Below, one piece after another: positions 1 through 6,762 of a stretch of 15,198 bases of DNA (the stretch's first letter is position 1; each line of letters begins with the position of its first letter). The notes beneath the pieces were generated by a model. The model ran no database searches and had not been told where the DNA came from. It worked only from the letters and a program-made list of their open reading frames with translations. Source of the DNA: Dehalococcoidia bacterium (GTDB lineage Bacteria; Chloroflexota; Dehalococcoidia; Dehalococcoidales; RBG-16-60-22); assembly GCA_030615655.1 (NCBI GenBank), contig JAUWYU010000021.1, positions 1 to 15,198 on the forward strand, read 5' to 3'. A program made the translations under genes and the position numbers.

Positions 1-41
1 TTTCCCAAAACAAATCACGCTCGCAAAAACCCCCCAAAATG
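1..41 (+). repeat. Direct duplicate of part of the inner arm
   Basis: Bases 1-41 repeat 249-288 in the same orientation, differing only in a run of six rather than five C residues. The copy joins directly to the outer arm module, so the left flank holds a partial tandem copy of the repeat family that may continue to the left of the window. Confidence 0.85.
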
Positions 42-44
42 AGA

Positions 45-128
45 GCGGCTTGCCTTCGCTGACCTGCTCGCCGTCCCTCCTCGACTCTGGCAGGCGAGAG
101 CTTTAGCGCAAGCAGGCCGTGTGGGAAT
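45..128 (+). repeat. Outer left arm of inverted repeat
   Basis: The segment matches the reverse complement of 3157-3240 over about 84 bases with only a few mismatches (positions 46, 73, 90 and 120, plus a few near the inner end). It contains GCTTGCCTTCGCTGACCTGC and an AAAGCTCTCGCCTG-like core seen in both copies. It is probably a separate module of the same repeat family. Confidence 0.85.
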
Positions 129-242
129 AAATATCAAAAAATCTTCACACCCCCCAAATTCCCCGGTCTTAACCTCCCAAACTCCCGCTGTCCTCCCTCA
201 CCACCTATCACCAACCCGCGACAAAATCACCACCATCATGTT

Positions 243-483
243 ATTTGTTTTCCCAAAACAAATCACGCTCGCAAAAACCCCCAAAATGTCGCCATGGCCG
301 TCCGCCGCCGAAGCTAAATTTTACCCCCTCCCGGTAGCATTTTACATAAAAAATCTCAAAACAGGCTATACTTAACATAACTCTAAAAACAATTCACCCC
401 TGACCATCCCCCATCCACCCTCGAATTGTTTCCCTGTATTTTTTTTGTTCCTACTCTTTTTGTTTTTGGCCGTTTTTGTCGCC
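243..483 (+). repeat. Inner left arm of long inverted repeat
   Basis: This arm is the reverse complement of 2901-3142. By eye there are about 15 differences over about 241 positions and a one-base indel near 271, so identity is roughly 94 percent. It includes the palindromic core GTTTTCCCAAAAC and T-rich runs. The arm pair brackets the two-gene AmmeMemo operon almost exactly. Whether it is the terminal repeat of a mobile element, an invertible-segment boundary or two oppositely oriented copies of a dispersed intergenic repeat cannot be decided from one window. Confidence 0.9.
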
Positions 484-486
484 GCC

Positions 487-1803
487 CTATTTATACCTCT
501 TCACCTCGAACCGGTACAGCTCCACCGACTCATCAGCCTCGATGCCGCCCTTCTGCCGGCAGATGTCTATCTGGTAGTCAACGCTGTCCACCCCCTCCAG
601 GTCCGGCAGGAGCAGTCCCCGCCGCCAGCCTGCCTCCACGATAACGCCGTATTTCTTCGGGTCAAGCTGACTCTCATCTGCAACCGGCTCGGGCTCGGTG
701 AGGACGTCCACGCTATAGTCGAGGTCTTTAAGCTCCTCCGGAGCGATGGGGGAGAAGCGGGGGTCACGGGTGGCGGAGCTTATAGCGTTAGTGATAACCT
801 CTCCGGCCACGTTCGCCTGCTGCGGCTCAAAGGTGCCGATGCACCCCCGCAAAGCGCCGAGCTTGTGTATGGAGACGAAGACCCCGGCCCTCTCTTTCAT
901 CTCGGGGGTGAGGTCAGCGGGGGGCGATGGCGCTTTACCCTCCCTGACATAGGTCTCCACGGTCTCTTTCGCCAGTGCCGCCAGCGGGTGCATACCCGCC
1001 GCCCTGAAAATAATGCCGGCATAGCCGACCACGGCATCATAGTCGCCGGTGGTATCGCCGCTGGTCTGGTACTTGACCAGTTCCGCCCCGGTCGCGCCCA
1101 GTTCTTTAGCCGCGGAGATAAGGCAAACCGCCGGGCCATGAGCACACATGGATATATCGAGTTCTTCGTACCGGTGGGTCAGTTCGTCCTCGTCAAGGTT
1201 CAGCATGGCCTCTATTGCCTGTGAGTCCTTTTCCTCGGCGGATGCCTGCGGCTCGTAGTGGGTCATATCACCGCTGGCGATAATCACCACTCCTCTATTC
1301 AACTCTTTAATCGCCCTGGCTATATCCCTGCCGATTTCCTTATAAGCGGTCGCGGGTGCGTAAGCGAGGACGATGGGCACTATCTTGATATCCGACCTGA
1401 AATACTGCAGGAAGGGAATCTGAACCTCGACGGCGTGCTCATGCTGGTGAGCCCGTTCATCCTCCTGCACGTATTTGGATACTTCCACGATTTTCCCGGC
1501 TAGCTCAGAATCGATTTCCACCTCGCCCAGAGGTGTTTGCCATACACCCCCGGTCATAATGCTGAACGGTTTCCCCATGCCAGTGTGGCTGGGCCCTATG
1601 ATGATAAAGGTGTCCTTGAACTCGACCCTAGAGATAGCAGCCCCGGCCACCGACCCGGAATAGGGGTATCCGGCATGAGGCATCAGTAGACCGATTACCT
1701 CCTCTTTTTCTGCACTCTCATCAACGAACATCTCAATCATTTCCCGGAGTTGTGAAGCTGAGCCGGGATAGTAGCGACCGGCGGCAACTGGATTCCTTAT
1801 CAT
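487..1803 (-). CDS. amrB: AmmeMemoRadiSam proteins B and A fused (Memo-AMMECR1)
   Basis: A 438-residue fusion of two conserved protein families. Residues 1 to about 265 are a Memo domain, related to LigB-type extradiol dioxygenases. The metal-site candidates are H43 (in PHAGYPYSG), H73 (PSHTG), D179 and H182 (SGDMTHYE) and C220, a set that matches human MEMO1 in order and in the D-x-x-H spacing. Residues about 270-437 are an AMMECR1 domain with its hallmark LRGCIGTF at 318-325 and the DPRFSP stretch near 347. The gene starts with ATG, and its first four bases overlap the AmrS stop codon (ATGA), so the two are translationally coupled. The biochemical role of the AmmeMemoRadiSam set is not established. 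Co-occurrence suggests that Memo and AMMECR1 act together with the radical SAM enzyme on a shared substrate. No signal peptide is visible, so the protein is likely cytoplasmic. The symbol covers the B part; the A part is the AMMECR1 half. Confidence 0.93.
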   Translation of the reverse strand: MIRNPVAAGRYYPGSASQLREMIEMFVDESAEKEEVIGLLMPHAGYPYSGSVAGAAISRVEFKDTFIIIGPSHTGMGKPFSIMTGGVWQTPLGEVEIDSELAGKIVEVSKYVQEDERAHQHEHAVEVQIPFLQYFRSDIKIVPIVLAYAPATAYKEIGRDIARAIKELNRGVVIIASGDMTHYEPQASAEEKDSQAIEAMLNLDEDELTHRYEELDISMCAHGPAVCLISAAKELGATGAELVKYQTSGDTTGDYDAVVGYAGIIFRAAGMHPLAALAKETVETYVREGKAPSPPADLTPEMKERAGVFVSIHKLGALRGCIGTFEPQQANVAGEVITNAISSATRDPRFSPIAPEELKDLDYSVDVLTEPEPVADESQLDPKKYGVIVEAGWRRGLLLPDLEGVDSVDYQIDICRQKGGIEADESVELYRFEVKRYK

Positions 1804-2840
1804 TTTTCCCCCTCCTTCGAGCCGGGTGACCTGAAATTAAGCTCTGCTCCGCAGAACTTACACTTCGAGTCCTCCAGCCCTTCTATTTCCGTCTGGTAGC
1901 CAAGCCTCTGCACGTTGAGTTTACCGCAGGCATAGCACCTGGTGCTCTCGCTCTGGTGGCCGGGGACATTACCGGCGTAGACGAATTTTAGTCCGGCGTT
2001 GCGGCCTATTTTATAGGCATACTCAATCGTATCCAGCGGTGTAGACGGCAGGTGCATCATGTGGTGATGGGGGTAGAATCGGGTTACATGCCAAGGAGTC
2101 AATTCACCCAGCTCATCTCGTATCCAGTTAGCGATGTCCTCAAGCTGCTGGGCATCATCGTTCATCGTCGGGATGATGTTGGTGACAACCTCAACGTGCA
2201 TATTCCATTTAGTTTTAGCCCGTTTGGTAACCTCGAGAATCTCTCGCCAGCGTGGTACCTTGGCCAGTGTCTTATAGAACTCATCGGAGAAGCCTTTAAT
2301 GTCAACACGCCAGGCATCCAGGTAAGGGCCGATGGTATCCAGCGCCTCGGGCGTGGCATAGCCATTGGTCACGTAGACGGTATAGAGATTATTCTCCCGG
2401 GCCAGTTTGGCTGAGTCAAGGGTATATTCAAACCAGACGGCCGGTTCATTGTATGTCCAGGATATGCCTTGGCAGTGGTACTGTTTCGCCAGTTCCATAG
2501 ATGCTCGCGGCTGGATTTCCCGACAGCCCTGCCCTAAGGTGCCGCTGTCGGCAGTGGAGATTTCCCAGTTCTGGCAGTGTTTACAGTGGAAGTTGCAGCC
2601 CAGGGTACCCAGGGATAAACACAGCGTGCCCGGGTAGAAGTGGAATAATGGTTTCTTCTCAATAGGGTCAGCGGCCACGGACGATACTCTGGCATAGTTC
2701 AGGCTGAACAGGGTGCCGCCCTTATTCTGGTACATGCCGCACACGCCGAACTTGTCCGGGTTAATCCGACAGCGCCACTGGCAGGTATGGCACCTTACCC
2801 TTGATCCCGGCAGCTTCTCATAAAGCACTGCCTCATGCAT
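1800..2840 (-). CDS. amrS: AmmeMemoRadiSam system radical SAM enzyme
   Basis: A 346-residue radical SAM protein. The cluster-binding motif is C82-x3-C86-x2-C89 within GCNFHCKHCQNW, which should bind a 4Fe-4S cluster and S-adenosylmethionine. The N-terminus holds a cysteine group (C17, C20, C24, C34), and the C-terminus carries a second CxxC pair set (C302/C305 and C327/C330) like a small zinc ribbon or auxiliary cluster site. This layout is typical of the AmrS family, which sits beside Memo and AMMECR1 genes in many bacteria and archaea. The ATG start is preceded by GGGGGAG about 8 bases upstream. The gene ends with ATGA shared with the downstream fusion gene. The family's reaction is unknown; it resembles PflA-like activating or modifying enzymes. 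Confidence 0.94.
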   Translation of the reverse strand: MHEAVLYEKLPGSRVRCHTCQWRCRINPDKFGVCGMYQNKGGTLFSLNYARVSSVAADPIEKKPLFHFYPGTLCLSLGTLGCNFHCKHCQNWEISTADSGTLGQGCREIQPRASMELAKQYHCQGISWTYNEPAVWFEYTLDSAKLARENNLYTVYVTNGYATPEALDTIGPYLDAWRVDIKGFSDEFYKTLAKVPRWREILEVTKRAKTKWNMHVEVVTNIIPTMNDDAQQLEDIANWIRDELGELTPWHVTRFYPHHHMMHLPSTPLDTIEYAYKIGRNAGLKFVYAGNVPGHQSESTRCYACGKLNVQRLGYQTEIEGLEDSKCKFCGAELNFRSPGSKEGEK

Positions 2841-2867
2841 AACCTGGCTCCCCCACGCCTTACAGTA

Positions 2868-2896
2868 ATTATATCACCAGGGCGTTGTCAATTATA
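2868..2896 (-). promoter_or_regulatory. Likely promoter of the amrS operon
   Basis: On the minus strand an extended -10 box TGATATAAT (core at 2868-2873) lies about 28 bases upstream of the ATG. A TTGACA (2886-2891) sits only 12 bases before it, too close for a normal -35, and overlaps a second TATAAT (2891-2896). The extended -10 is the most believable element. It lies between the right inverted-repeat arm and the gene. Confidence 0.5.
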
Positions 2897-2900
2897 GTGG

Positions 2901-3142
2901 GGCGACAAAAACGACCAAAAACAAAAACAGTAGGAACAATAAAAATATAGGGAAACAATTCGAGGGTAAATGGGGGATGGTCAGGCGTGAATTGTTTTTA
3001 GAGTTATGTTAAGTATAGCCCGTTTTGAGGTTTTTTATGTAAAATGTCACCGGGAGGTGGTAAAATTTAGCTTCGGCGGCGGGCGGCCATGGCGACATTT
3101 TGGGGGTTTTTGGTGAGCGTGATTTGTTTTGGGAAAACAAAT
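2901..3142 (-). repeat. Inner right arm of long inverted repeat
   Basis: This is the partner of 243-483 in opposite orientation. It begins about 60 bases upstream of the AmrS start codon and reads outward with no break of more than about 15 bases into the outer arm 3157-3240. On the other side the two modules are split by about 110 extra bases. Confidence 0.9.
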
Positions 3143-3156
3143 GGTGATGTGTATCT

Positions 3157-3240
3157 TTTCCCACCCGGCCTGCTTGCGCTAAAGCTCTCGCCTGTCAGAG
3201 TCGAGGAGGGAAGGCGAGCAGGTCAGCGAAGGCAAGCCTC
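3157..3240 (-). repeat. Outer right arm of inverted repeat
   Basis: Reverse-complement partner of 45-128. Similarity ends abruptly at about 3240, which marks the likely outer boundary of the repeated unit on this side. Confidence 0.85.
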
Positions 3241-3300
3241 CCTCGTGGCATCGGTGGCCTGGCCCATGGATATGGCCCCACCTCACCGCCTTGATATTTT

Positions 3301-3395
3301 GTAACCTCACCCCCTTTATCCCCCTCTCCCCGATTATATCGGGGAGAGGGGGGGAAGATATATGAAAGAGGGGTTGACACCCCTCTTAAGCTCCC
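3301..3395. repeat. Two-hairpin dispersed repeat, copy A
   Basis: This copy aligns end to end with 13561-13657. Hairpin 1 is a 15-bp perfect stem (3320-3334 with 3338-3352) closed by a TAT loop. Hairpin 2 is a 9-bp stem (3366-3374 with 3379-3387) with a TGAC tetraloop. Both copies begin GTAACC and end AGCTCCC or AGCTTCCC. The arrangement resembles REP or BIME-type intergenic repeats. Lying beyond the 3' end of the pilin operon, hairpin 1 could also stop or protect its transcript. Confidence 0.8.
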
Positions 3396-3424
3396 TTGTT
3401 ATATTTATCTAATCTTCAAAAGGG

Positions 3425-3501
3425 AAATTGGAGCTATAAAATAGCATAAACATATAACATTACGTCATCATGTGCAATTTGGATGACTTGAGCTCCAATT
3501 T
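3425..3501. repeat. 77-bp structure with 11-bp inverted ends
   Basis: AAATTGGAGCT at 3425-3435 and its exact reverse complement at 3491-3501 enclose 55 bases. A nested GTCATC/GATGAC pair lies at 3464-3469 and 3482-3487. The structure directly follows the stop of the last pilin-like gene on the minus strand. It could be an imperfect terminator stem without a clear T-run, or a miniature inverted-repeat element. I see no target-site duplication. Confidence 0.5.
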
Positions 3502-3509
3502 ACTGAGGA

Positions 3510-4358
3510 CTATGGATTTACCTGCCAGCAGCTAATATCTGGTTGGCTACCCTGCCAGACTCCAGCCCTGATGGTAGCTACCACCGTCTCTGTATCATCT
3601 TTAGCCTGAACCGTAATCGAGTATGGATAGCTTTCCGAGTCCCATACCGTACCTAAATCAGCACGGTGTGCCTCTACGAAGCCGTGTCCCTCAACCCCTT
3701 CAATACCGGGAGGGCCGCTTAACTGGAAATTGTGTTCCTCGGTTTCCCCTACGGATATGTCAGGGGCTTGATTTACAGGTATTTCCCATTTAAGGGTGAT
3801 ACCGTTATCCGGGGCACCAATCACGGTTGGGTCATCGTTTGAGGGTATGGTGATATTACTGCTGGTTGACCCGACTACGTAATCAAGGGCGGGGGGTAAG
3901 TCAATTAAAATCTTTAATATTTTCATGTTGCCGCTACCATTGTTTGTCAGAGACATGGAATAAGAGTAAATCCCGGTTTCCGCATTGTAGTCTACTGACC
4001 TAATTATTTCGAGCCACTCTGCATGGCTGCCTGACTCGCCCAGTTCCTCGCCGACGATGGCGCTAACTTCATCAATAGTAACATCAACCGACATTCCATT
4101 TATGTCCGTAATCTGATAGGAATGAGGAAAAGAGGCGGGTATATCATAATTCAATCTCCACAAAGCATCTTCTACCCCGGCATCAGCAGCGTAGAGTCCC
4201 TTTAAATTCTCTTCGTACATTTTTGTAGTCTTTAAGCTGGTTGAAGCGTAATTGAGAACGGGTATGACCATGAAAATCCCCAATACCATCATAGCCAGCA
4301 CCGCAAGTAGTACTTGCCCGGATTCTCCCAGTCTTACAGCCGACAGCCACTTTTTCAT
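3510..4358 (-). CDS. PilX/GspK-like minor pilin with DUF11-like domain
   Basis: About 282 residues from the ATG at 4358, which has GGTGAG about 5 bases upstream. A GTG at 4367 would add three residues but sits too close to its AGG. The N-terminus has a short basic stretch, then a hydrophobic segment (about residues 16-35, QVLLAVLAMMVLGIF) without the usual Glu at +5, then AADAGVEDALWRL, the conserved stretch seen after the membrane helix in PilX-type pilin-like proteins. The rest is a secreted beta-rich region. NNGSGNMKILKILIDLPPAL followed by DYVVGST resembles the DUF11/conserved-repeat fold found in surface proteins. It is the last gene of the three-gene pilin-like operon, 10 bases after the previous stop. 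It is probably exported and anchored by its N-terminal helix. The exact role, tip pilin or surface attachment, is inferred. Confidence 0.75.
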   Translation of the reverse strand: MKKWLSAVRLGESGQVLLAVLAMMVLGIFMVIPVLNYASTSLKTTKMYEENLKGLYAADAGVEDALWRLNYDIPASFPHSYQITDINGMSVDVTIDEVSAIVGEELGESGSHAEWLEIIRSVDYNAETGIYSYSMSLTNNGSGNMKILKILIDLPPALDYVVGSTSSNITIPSNDDPTVIGAPDNGITLKWEIPVNQAPDISVGETEEHNFQLSGPPGIEGVEGHGFVEAHRADLGTVWDSESYPYSITVQAKDDTETVVATIRAGVWQGSQPDISCWQVNP

Positions 4359-4368
4359 TACACTCACC

Positions 4369-4893
4369 CTATTGTTGCTCCCGTCTTTGACTGATTACGT
4401 ATTCTCTGGTCAAAGACTTCTCTCCTGAGTGCGCCTCTACGGTTAGTCTCCATAGGGCATCTTCCTGCGTCAGGTTTGCCGAATAGATGTTGTCGGCTAC
4501 CAGGGTCGTCTTATTGCTAATCTCCACACCGTCCCTGTCGCTTATTAACTGCTTCCTCTTGAGTTTTTGTAACGAATCAGTTGAAGCGAGCCATATGTAG
4601 CGTATGTCATGTGTATCTCCGGTCTCCCAGTCTTTCCAGTTAATAACGACAAACTCGACGTCACCCGTTCCTGGGTCATCAGTGGCGTTAGCAGATTGTG
4701 CCGTTAGAATATCGCGGCTGACCCAGTAGCCAACGTTATGGGCCTGGTTAGCTATTGTCATAAGGTCTTGGCTGTCCTCGGAACCTTTTATTATCTGTAC
4801 CGTGGTCATACCAGCGCCGGCAGCAATCATTGCCGAAATGGCTATAACCACTATTAGCTCTATAAGCGTAAAACCTCTCTCGTCCTGCCTCAT
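4369..4893 (-). CDS. Type IV pilin-like protein (prepilin signal)
   Basis: 174 residues beginning MRQDERGFTLIELIVVIAIS, a textbook class III prepilin signal. The prepilin peptidase would cut after G7, F8 becomes the N-methylated residue, and E12 is the +5 glutamate, followed by a hydrophobic helix of about 20 residues. The C-terminal part lacks recognisable motifs but resembles PilW/GspJ-like minor pilins in size. The ATG shares four bases (ATGA) with the stop of the upstream gene, giving tight translational coupling. It is expected in the inner membrane before assembly into a pilus or pseudopilus. No major pilin, ATPase or PilD gene is in the window, so assembly would depend on machinery encoded elsewhere. 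Confidence 0.88.
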   Translation of the reverse strand: MRQDERGFTLIELIVVIAISAMIAAGAGMTTVQIIKGSEDSQDLMTIANQAHNVGYWVSRDILTAQSANATDDPGTGDVEFVVINWKDWETGDTHDIRYIWLASTDSLQKLKRKQLISDRDGVEISNKTTLVADNIYSANLTQEDALWRLTVEAHSGEKSLTREYVISQRREQQ

Positions 4894-5258
4894 CGGTCCA
4901 CCTTGTACGTATATATCGAGAGAATTTCTCTCCCGTTATGTTCAGCTTTGACGGTTACCTTTTGAATGCCGTCGTCAGTAGCGTGTACTAGCTCAACTAT
5001 TGGCGGTGGTACCGACCATCCTACGGGTATATCAAGCGCCGGGTCCACCGGATATTCCGAAGCCGAATATTGATAAGTACACCTTTTAACGTACTCTATT
5101 TCGCTAATTACTAAACTCTCAGCGGTTAACCGTTCATTGTTGATGCTCGCAGCTTTAAAGGACGTACCTATACCAGAGAGAAAAGCCACAGCAACAATTC
5201 CCAAAATAGCTAAAGCTATTGCGGTTTCAATAAACGATATCCCCTTTTTGCTTCTCAT
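4890..5258 (-). CDS. Small type IV pilin-like protein, first in operon
   Basis: 122 residues beginning MRSKKGISFIETAIALAILG. The prepilin cleavage site is after G6, with E11 at +5 and a hydrophobic helix to about residue 30. The mature part is short (about 90 residues), like PilV/GspI-type minor pseudopilins. It includes a possible disulphide-free beta region ending in IYTYKVDR. Only one cysteine is present (in VKRCTY). It begins the three-gene operon. The ATG at 5258 has only a weak Shine-Dalgarno (GGACAG). No clear promoter was found in the 320 bases upstream. Confidence 0.85.
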   Translation of the reverse strand: MRSKKGISFIETAIALAILGIVAVAFLSGIGTSFKAASINNERLTAESLVISEIEYVKRCTYQYSASEYPVDPALDIPVGWSVPPPIVELVHATDDGIQKVTVKAEHNGREILSIYTYKVDR

Positions 5259-5578
5259 CTGTCCAGCTTTTGCTCAAAATGCTCGGTAAATATACCAACC
5301 CATTTTCATTTTAGAACTAAATTTGCCAGTAGAAATACGTTGTTAGCATTAGTAGTTGTTGAGTGTCACCCCTCAAAGTTTCAAACTAACAAGTGTAAAT
5401 CGTCAGCAAATTTGGGACACAAACAGCCATTTTGTTACTTATTAGCAGAAGTTTAGTGTTATGTTCTTTCGTTATTTTTAAATTTCTGGAATTCAAAAAT
5501 CCCCTTTACGAATCTGGCTTAAAGGATTATAATATACTGGTTTGTTCAGGTTTTAAGAAATTTTGTCGGGGGTGAAGC
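5259..5578. other. Divergent AT-rich intergenic region
   Basis: This 320-base spacer separates the leftward pilin-like operon from the rightward P-loop gene. It is clearly AT-richer than its surroundings and contains no open frame with a ribosome binding site. A good promoter for the rightward gene lies at its right end. The leftward promoter is not obvious; TATATT near 5290 on the minus strand is the only weak candidate. Confidence 0.7.
5505..5533 (+). promoter_or_regulatory. Sigma-70 promoter for the P-loop/DRTGG gene
   Basis: TTTACG at 5505-5510 and a perfect TATAAT at 5528-5533 are separated by 17 bases. Transcription should start near 5540, giving a leader of about 40 bases before the TTG start. 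Confidence 0.8.
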
Positions 5579-6526
5579 TTGGGCGTTTTATATATAGTGT
5601 CTGCGGAGGAAGGTGCGGGCAAGACGGCCGTCTGCGCCGGTCTGGCGAGGAACCTCATGAATGACGGCAAGAAGGTGGGCTATTTGAAGCCGCAGGTAGC
5701 GGCGAAGGACGGCTCCGATAGTGACATTGTCTTTATGAAGCAGATTCTCGGGCTTACCGACGCCGTGAACGCACCCGATGTGATTCAGGGCAGAGATATC
5801 GTTCTCGTTGAGGCCATGATGGGGTCGACGGCCGATGACACTAAAAGCCAGGATACGTACAGCGCGGCCAGAGAGATGAAGGCTAAAGCCATCGCCGTGG
5901 AAGCCTATTCCGGGCAAGCGTCTAAATATATCGATGTTTATAAAGGATTCGGCGAGAGTTTGCTGGGGGTCATTATAAACAAGGTGCCGGAGAGGCAGTT
6001 GAAGCGCGTGCAGGAGGAGGCCGCCACTCAGTTCGGCGCGGCGGGAATAAACGTTCCGGGGGTAATCCCCGAGAGCAGAGTCCTGTTCGCCATGACGGTC
6101 GGCGAACTGGCCGAGAGCATCCAGGGGAAGATATTGAACAACCCCGACAGGTCGGGGGAGCTGGTGGAGAACTTCATGCTGGGAGCCATGGTGGTGGATT
6201 CCGGCCTGGACTACTTCGGGCGCAAGAACAATAAGGCGGCTATCGTCAGGCAGGACCGACCGGACATGCAGCTGGCGGCCCTGGAGACCTCAACAAGGTG
6301 CCTCGTTCTCAGCGGCAGCCCCGACAAGTCGGGGTCGCCCATCTACAATGTCCTCCAGAAAGCCGAGAGCCGGGGGATTCCGATTATTGCCACCGAGACA
6401 GCCATCAGCGACATAGTTGCGAGCATCGAGGACGCCTTGAGTAAAACCAGACTCAACCAGGAGCAGAAGCTGCCGAAACTGGCTGAAATTATAAAGCAGA
6501 ATCTGGACCTGAAGGCGGTAGTATAG
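5579..6526 (+). CDS. BioD-like P-loop protein with DRTGG domain (Pta N-terminal type)
   Basis: 315 residues starting at TTG, with GGGGGTGA about 4 bases upstream. Residues 1-190 form a BioD/CobQ-like nucleotide-binding domain. The Walker A motif is at 9-16 (AEEGAGKT), GYLKPQ at 34-39 is typical of dethiobiotin-synthetase folds, and VLVEAMMG at 75-82 matches the acidic strand. Residues about 195-300 form a DRTGG-like domain in which the signature reads RQDRPDMQLAAL. The same two-domain layout forms the N-terminal half of long phosphotransacetylases such as E. coli Pta, but no acetyltransferase domain follows here. Such stand-alone proteins are often annotated as phosphotransacetylase-family or AAA proteins. 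A regulatory or sensing role in acetyl-CoA metabolism is only a guess. It has its own promoter, and 266 bases separate it from speD. Confidence 0.82.
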   Translation: MGVLYIVSAEEGAGKTAVCAGLARNLMNDGKKVGYLKPQVAAKDGSDSDIVFMKQILGLTDAVNAPDVIQGRDIVLVEAMMGSTADDTKSQDTYSAAREMKAKAIAVEAYSGQASKYIDVYKGFGESLLGVIINKVPERQLKRVQEEAATQFGAAGINVPGVIPESRVLFAMTVGELAESIQGKILNNPDRSGELVENFMLGAMVVDSGLDYFGRKNNKAAIVRQDRPDMQLAALETSTRCLVLSGSPDKSGSPIYNVLQKAESRGIPIIATETAISDIVASIEDALSKTRLNQEQKLPKLAEIIKQNLDLKAVV

Positions 6527-6683
6527 TCGGCGGATTCTTGCCGGCTGGAAAGGGTATGTAAAAAGAATCTAGGTTAATTATCATCCGCAACTTACCGCGT
6601 CTCATTGCTCTTTAACAATGGGGGAGTGAGGGAGGTTCCCGGGGTGGTTATACAGCTCTGGAACTTTTTATTTTAGTCTACTA

Positions 6684-6713
6684 TTGATAAAAGCAGGTAA
6701 ATTGTTATACAAT
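6684..6713 (+). promoter_or_regulatory. Promoter of speD-speE
   Basis: TTGATA at 6684-6689 is followed by the overlapping -10 candidates TATACA (6706-6711, 16-base spacer) and TACAAT (6708-6713, 18-base spacer). Transcription should begin near 6719, leaving a leader of about 73 bases. Confidence 0.65.
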
Positions 6714-6730
6714 TCTGCTTGTTCTCTTAC

Positions 6731-6762
6731 GGTAACCCGGCGGGACTGAACAGCCGGGAACC
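6731..6762 (+). promoter_or_regulatory. Leader hairpin upstream of speD
   Basis: CCCGGC (6736-6741) pairs with GCCGGG (6753-6758) around an 11-base loop. GGT (6731-6733) can extend the stem with ACC (6760-6762) across a small internal loop. An A-rich tail and then the G-rich ribosome binding site follow. It could be a regulatory leader for polyamine or SAM supply, but it matches no riboswitch class I can name with confidence. Confidence 0.4.

Larger units (their letters stand above)
1..486. other. Non-coding left flank made of repeat modules
   Basis: I see no credible gene in this stretch. It consists of a 41-base fragment (1-41) that duplicates 249-288 with one extra C, an outer inverted-repeat arm (45-128), a C-rich segment of about 110 bases with no partner on the other side (129-242), and the inner inverted-repeat arm (243-483). 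The arm stops 3 bases before the TAG stop of the Memo-AMMECR1 gene. Open frames here lack ribosome binding sites and recognisable protein content. Confidence 0.75.
2841..3509. other. Long intergenic region of repeats and hairpins
   Basis: No gene is supported here. In order the stretch holds the amrS promoter region, the right inverted-repeat arms (2901-3142 and 3157-3240), about 60 unremarkable bases, a two-hairpin repeat (3301-3395) and an 11-bp inverted-repeat structure (3425-3501). Small open frames cover only repeat sequence and lack ribosome binding sites. Confidence 0.75.

Noticed and set aside
45..483. CRISPR array in the left repeat region
   Set aside because: The repeats are few, long and inverted or singly duplicated, with no regular spacing or spacers and no cas genes.
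445..1224. A 259-residue plus-strand open frame opposite the Memo-AMMECR1 gene
   Set aside because: It is the antisense of a clearly conserved protein, lacks a ribosome binding site and shows no family motif.
2886..2891. TTGACA as a -35 box for amrS
   Set aside because: It is only 12 bases from the TATAAT at 2868-2873, too short for a normal sigma-70 spacer; the extended -10 is preferred.
6599..6620. CATTG/CAATG pair as terminator of the P-loop gene
   Set aside because: The stem is only 5 bp and there is no T-run; the GTCGGC/GCCGGC pair just after 6526 also lacks a T-run.
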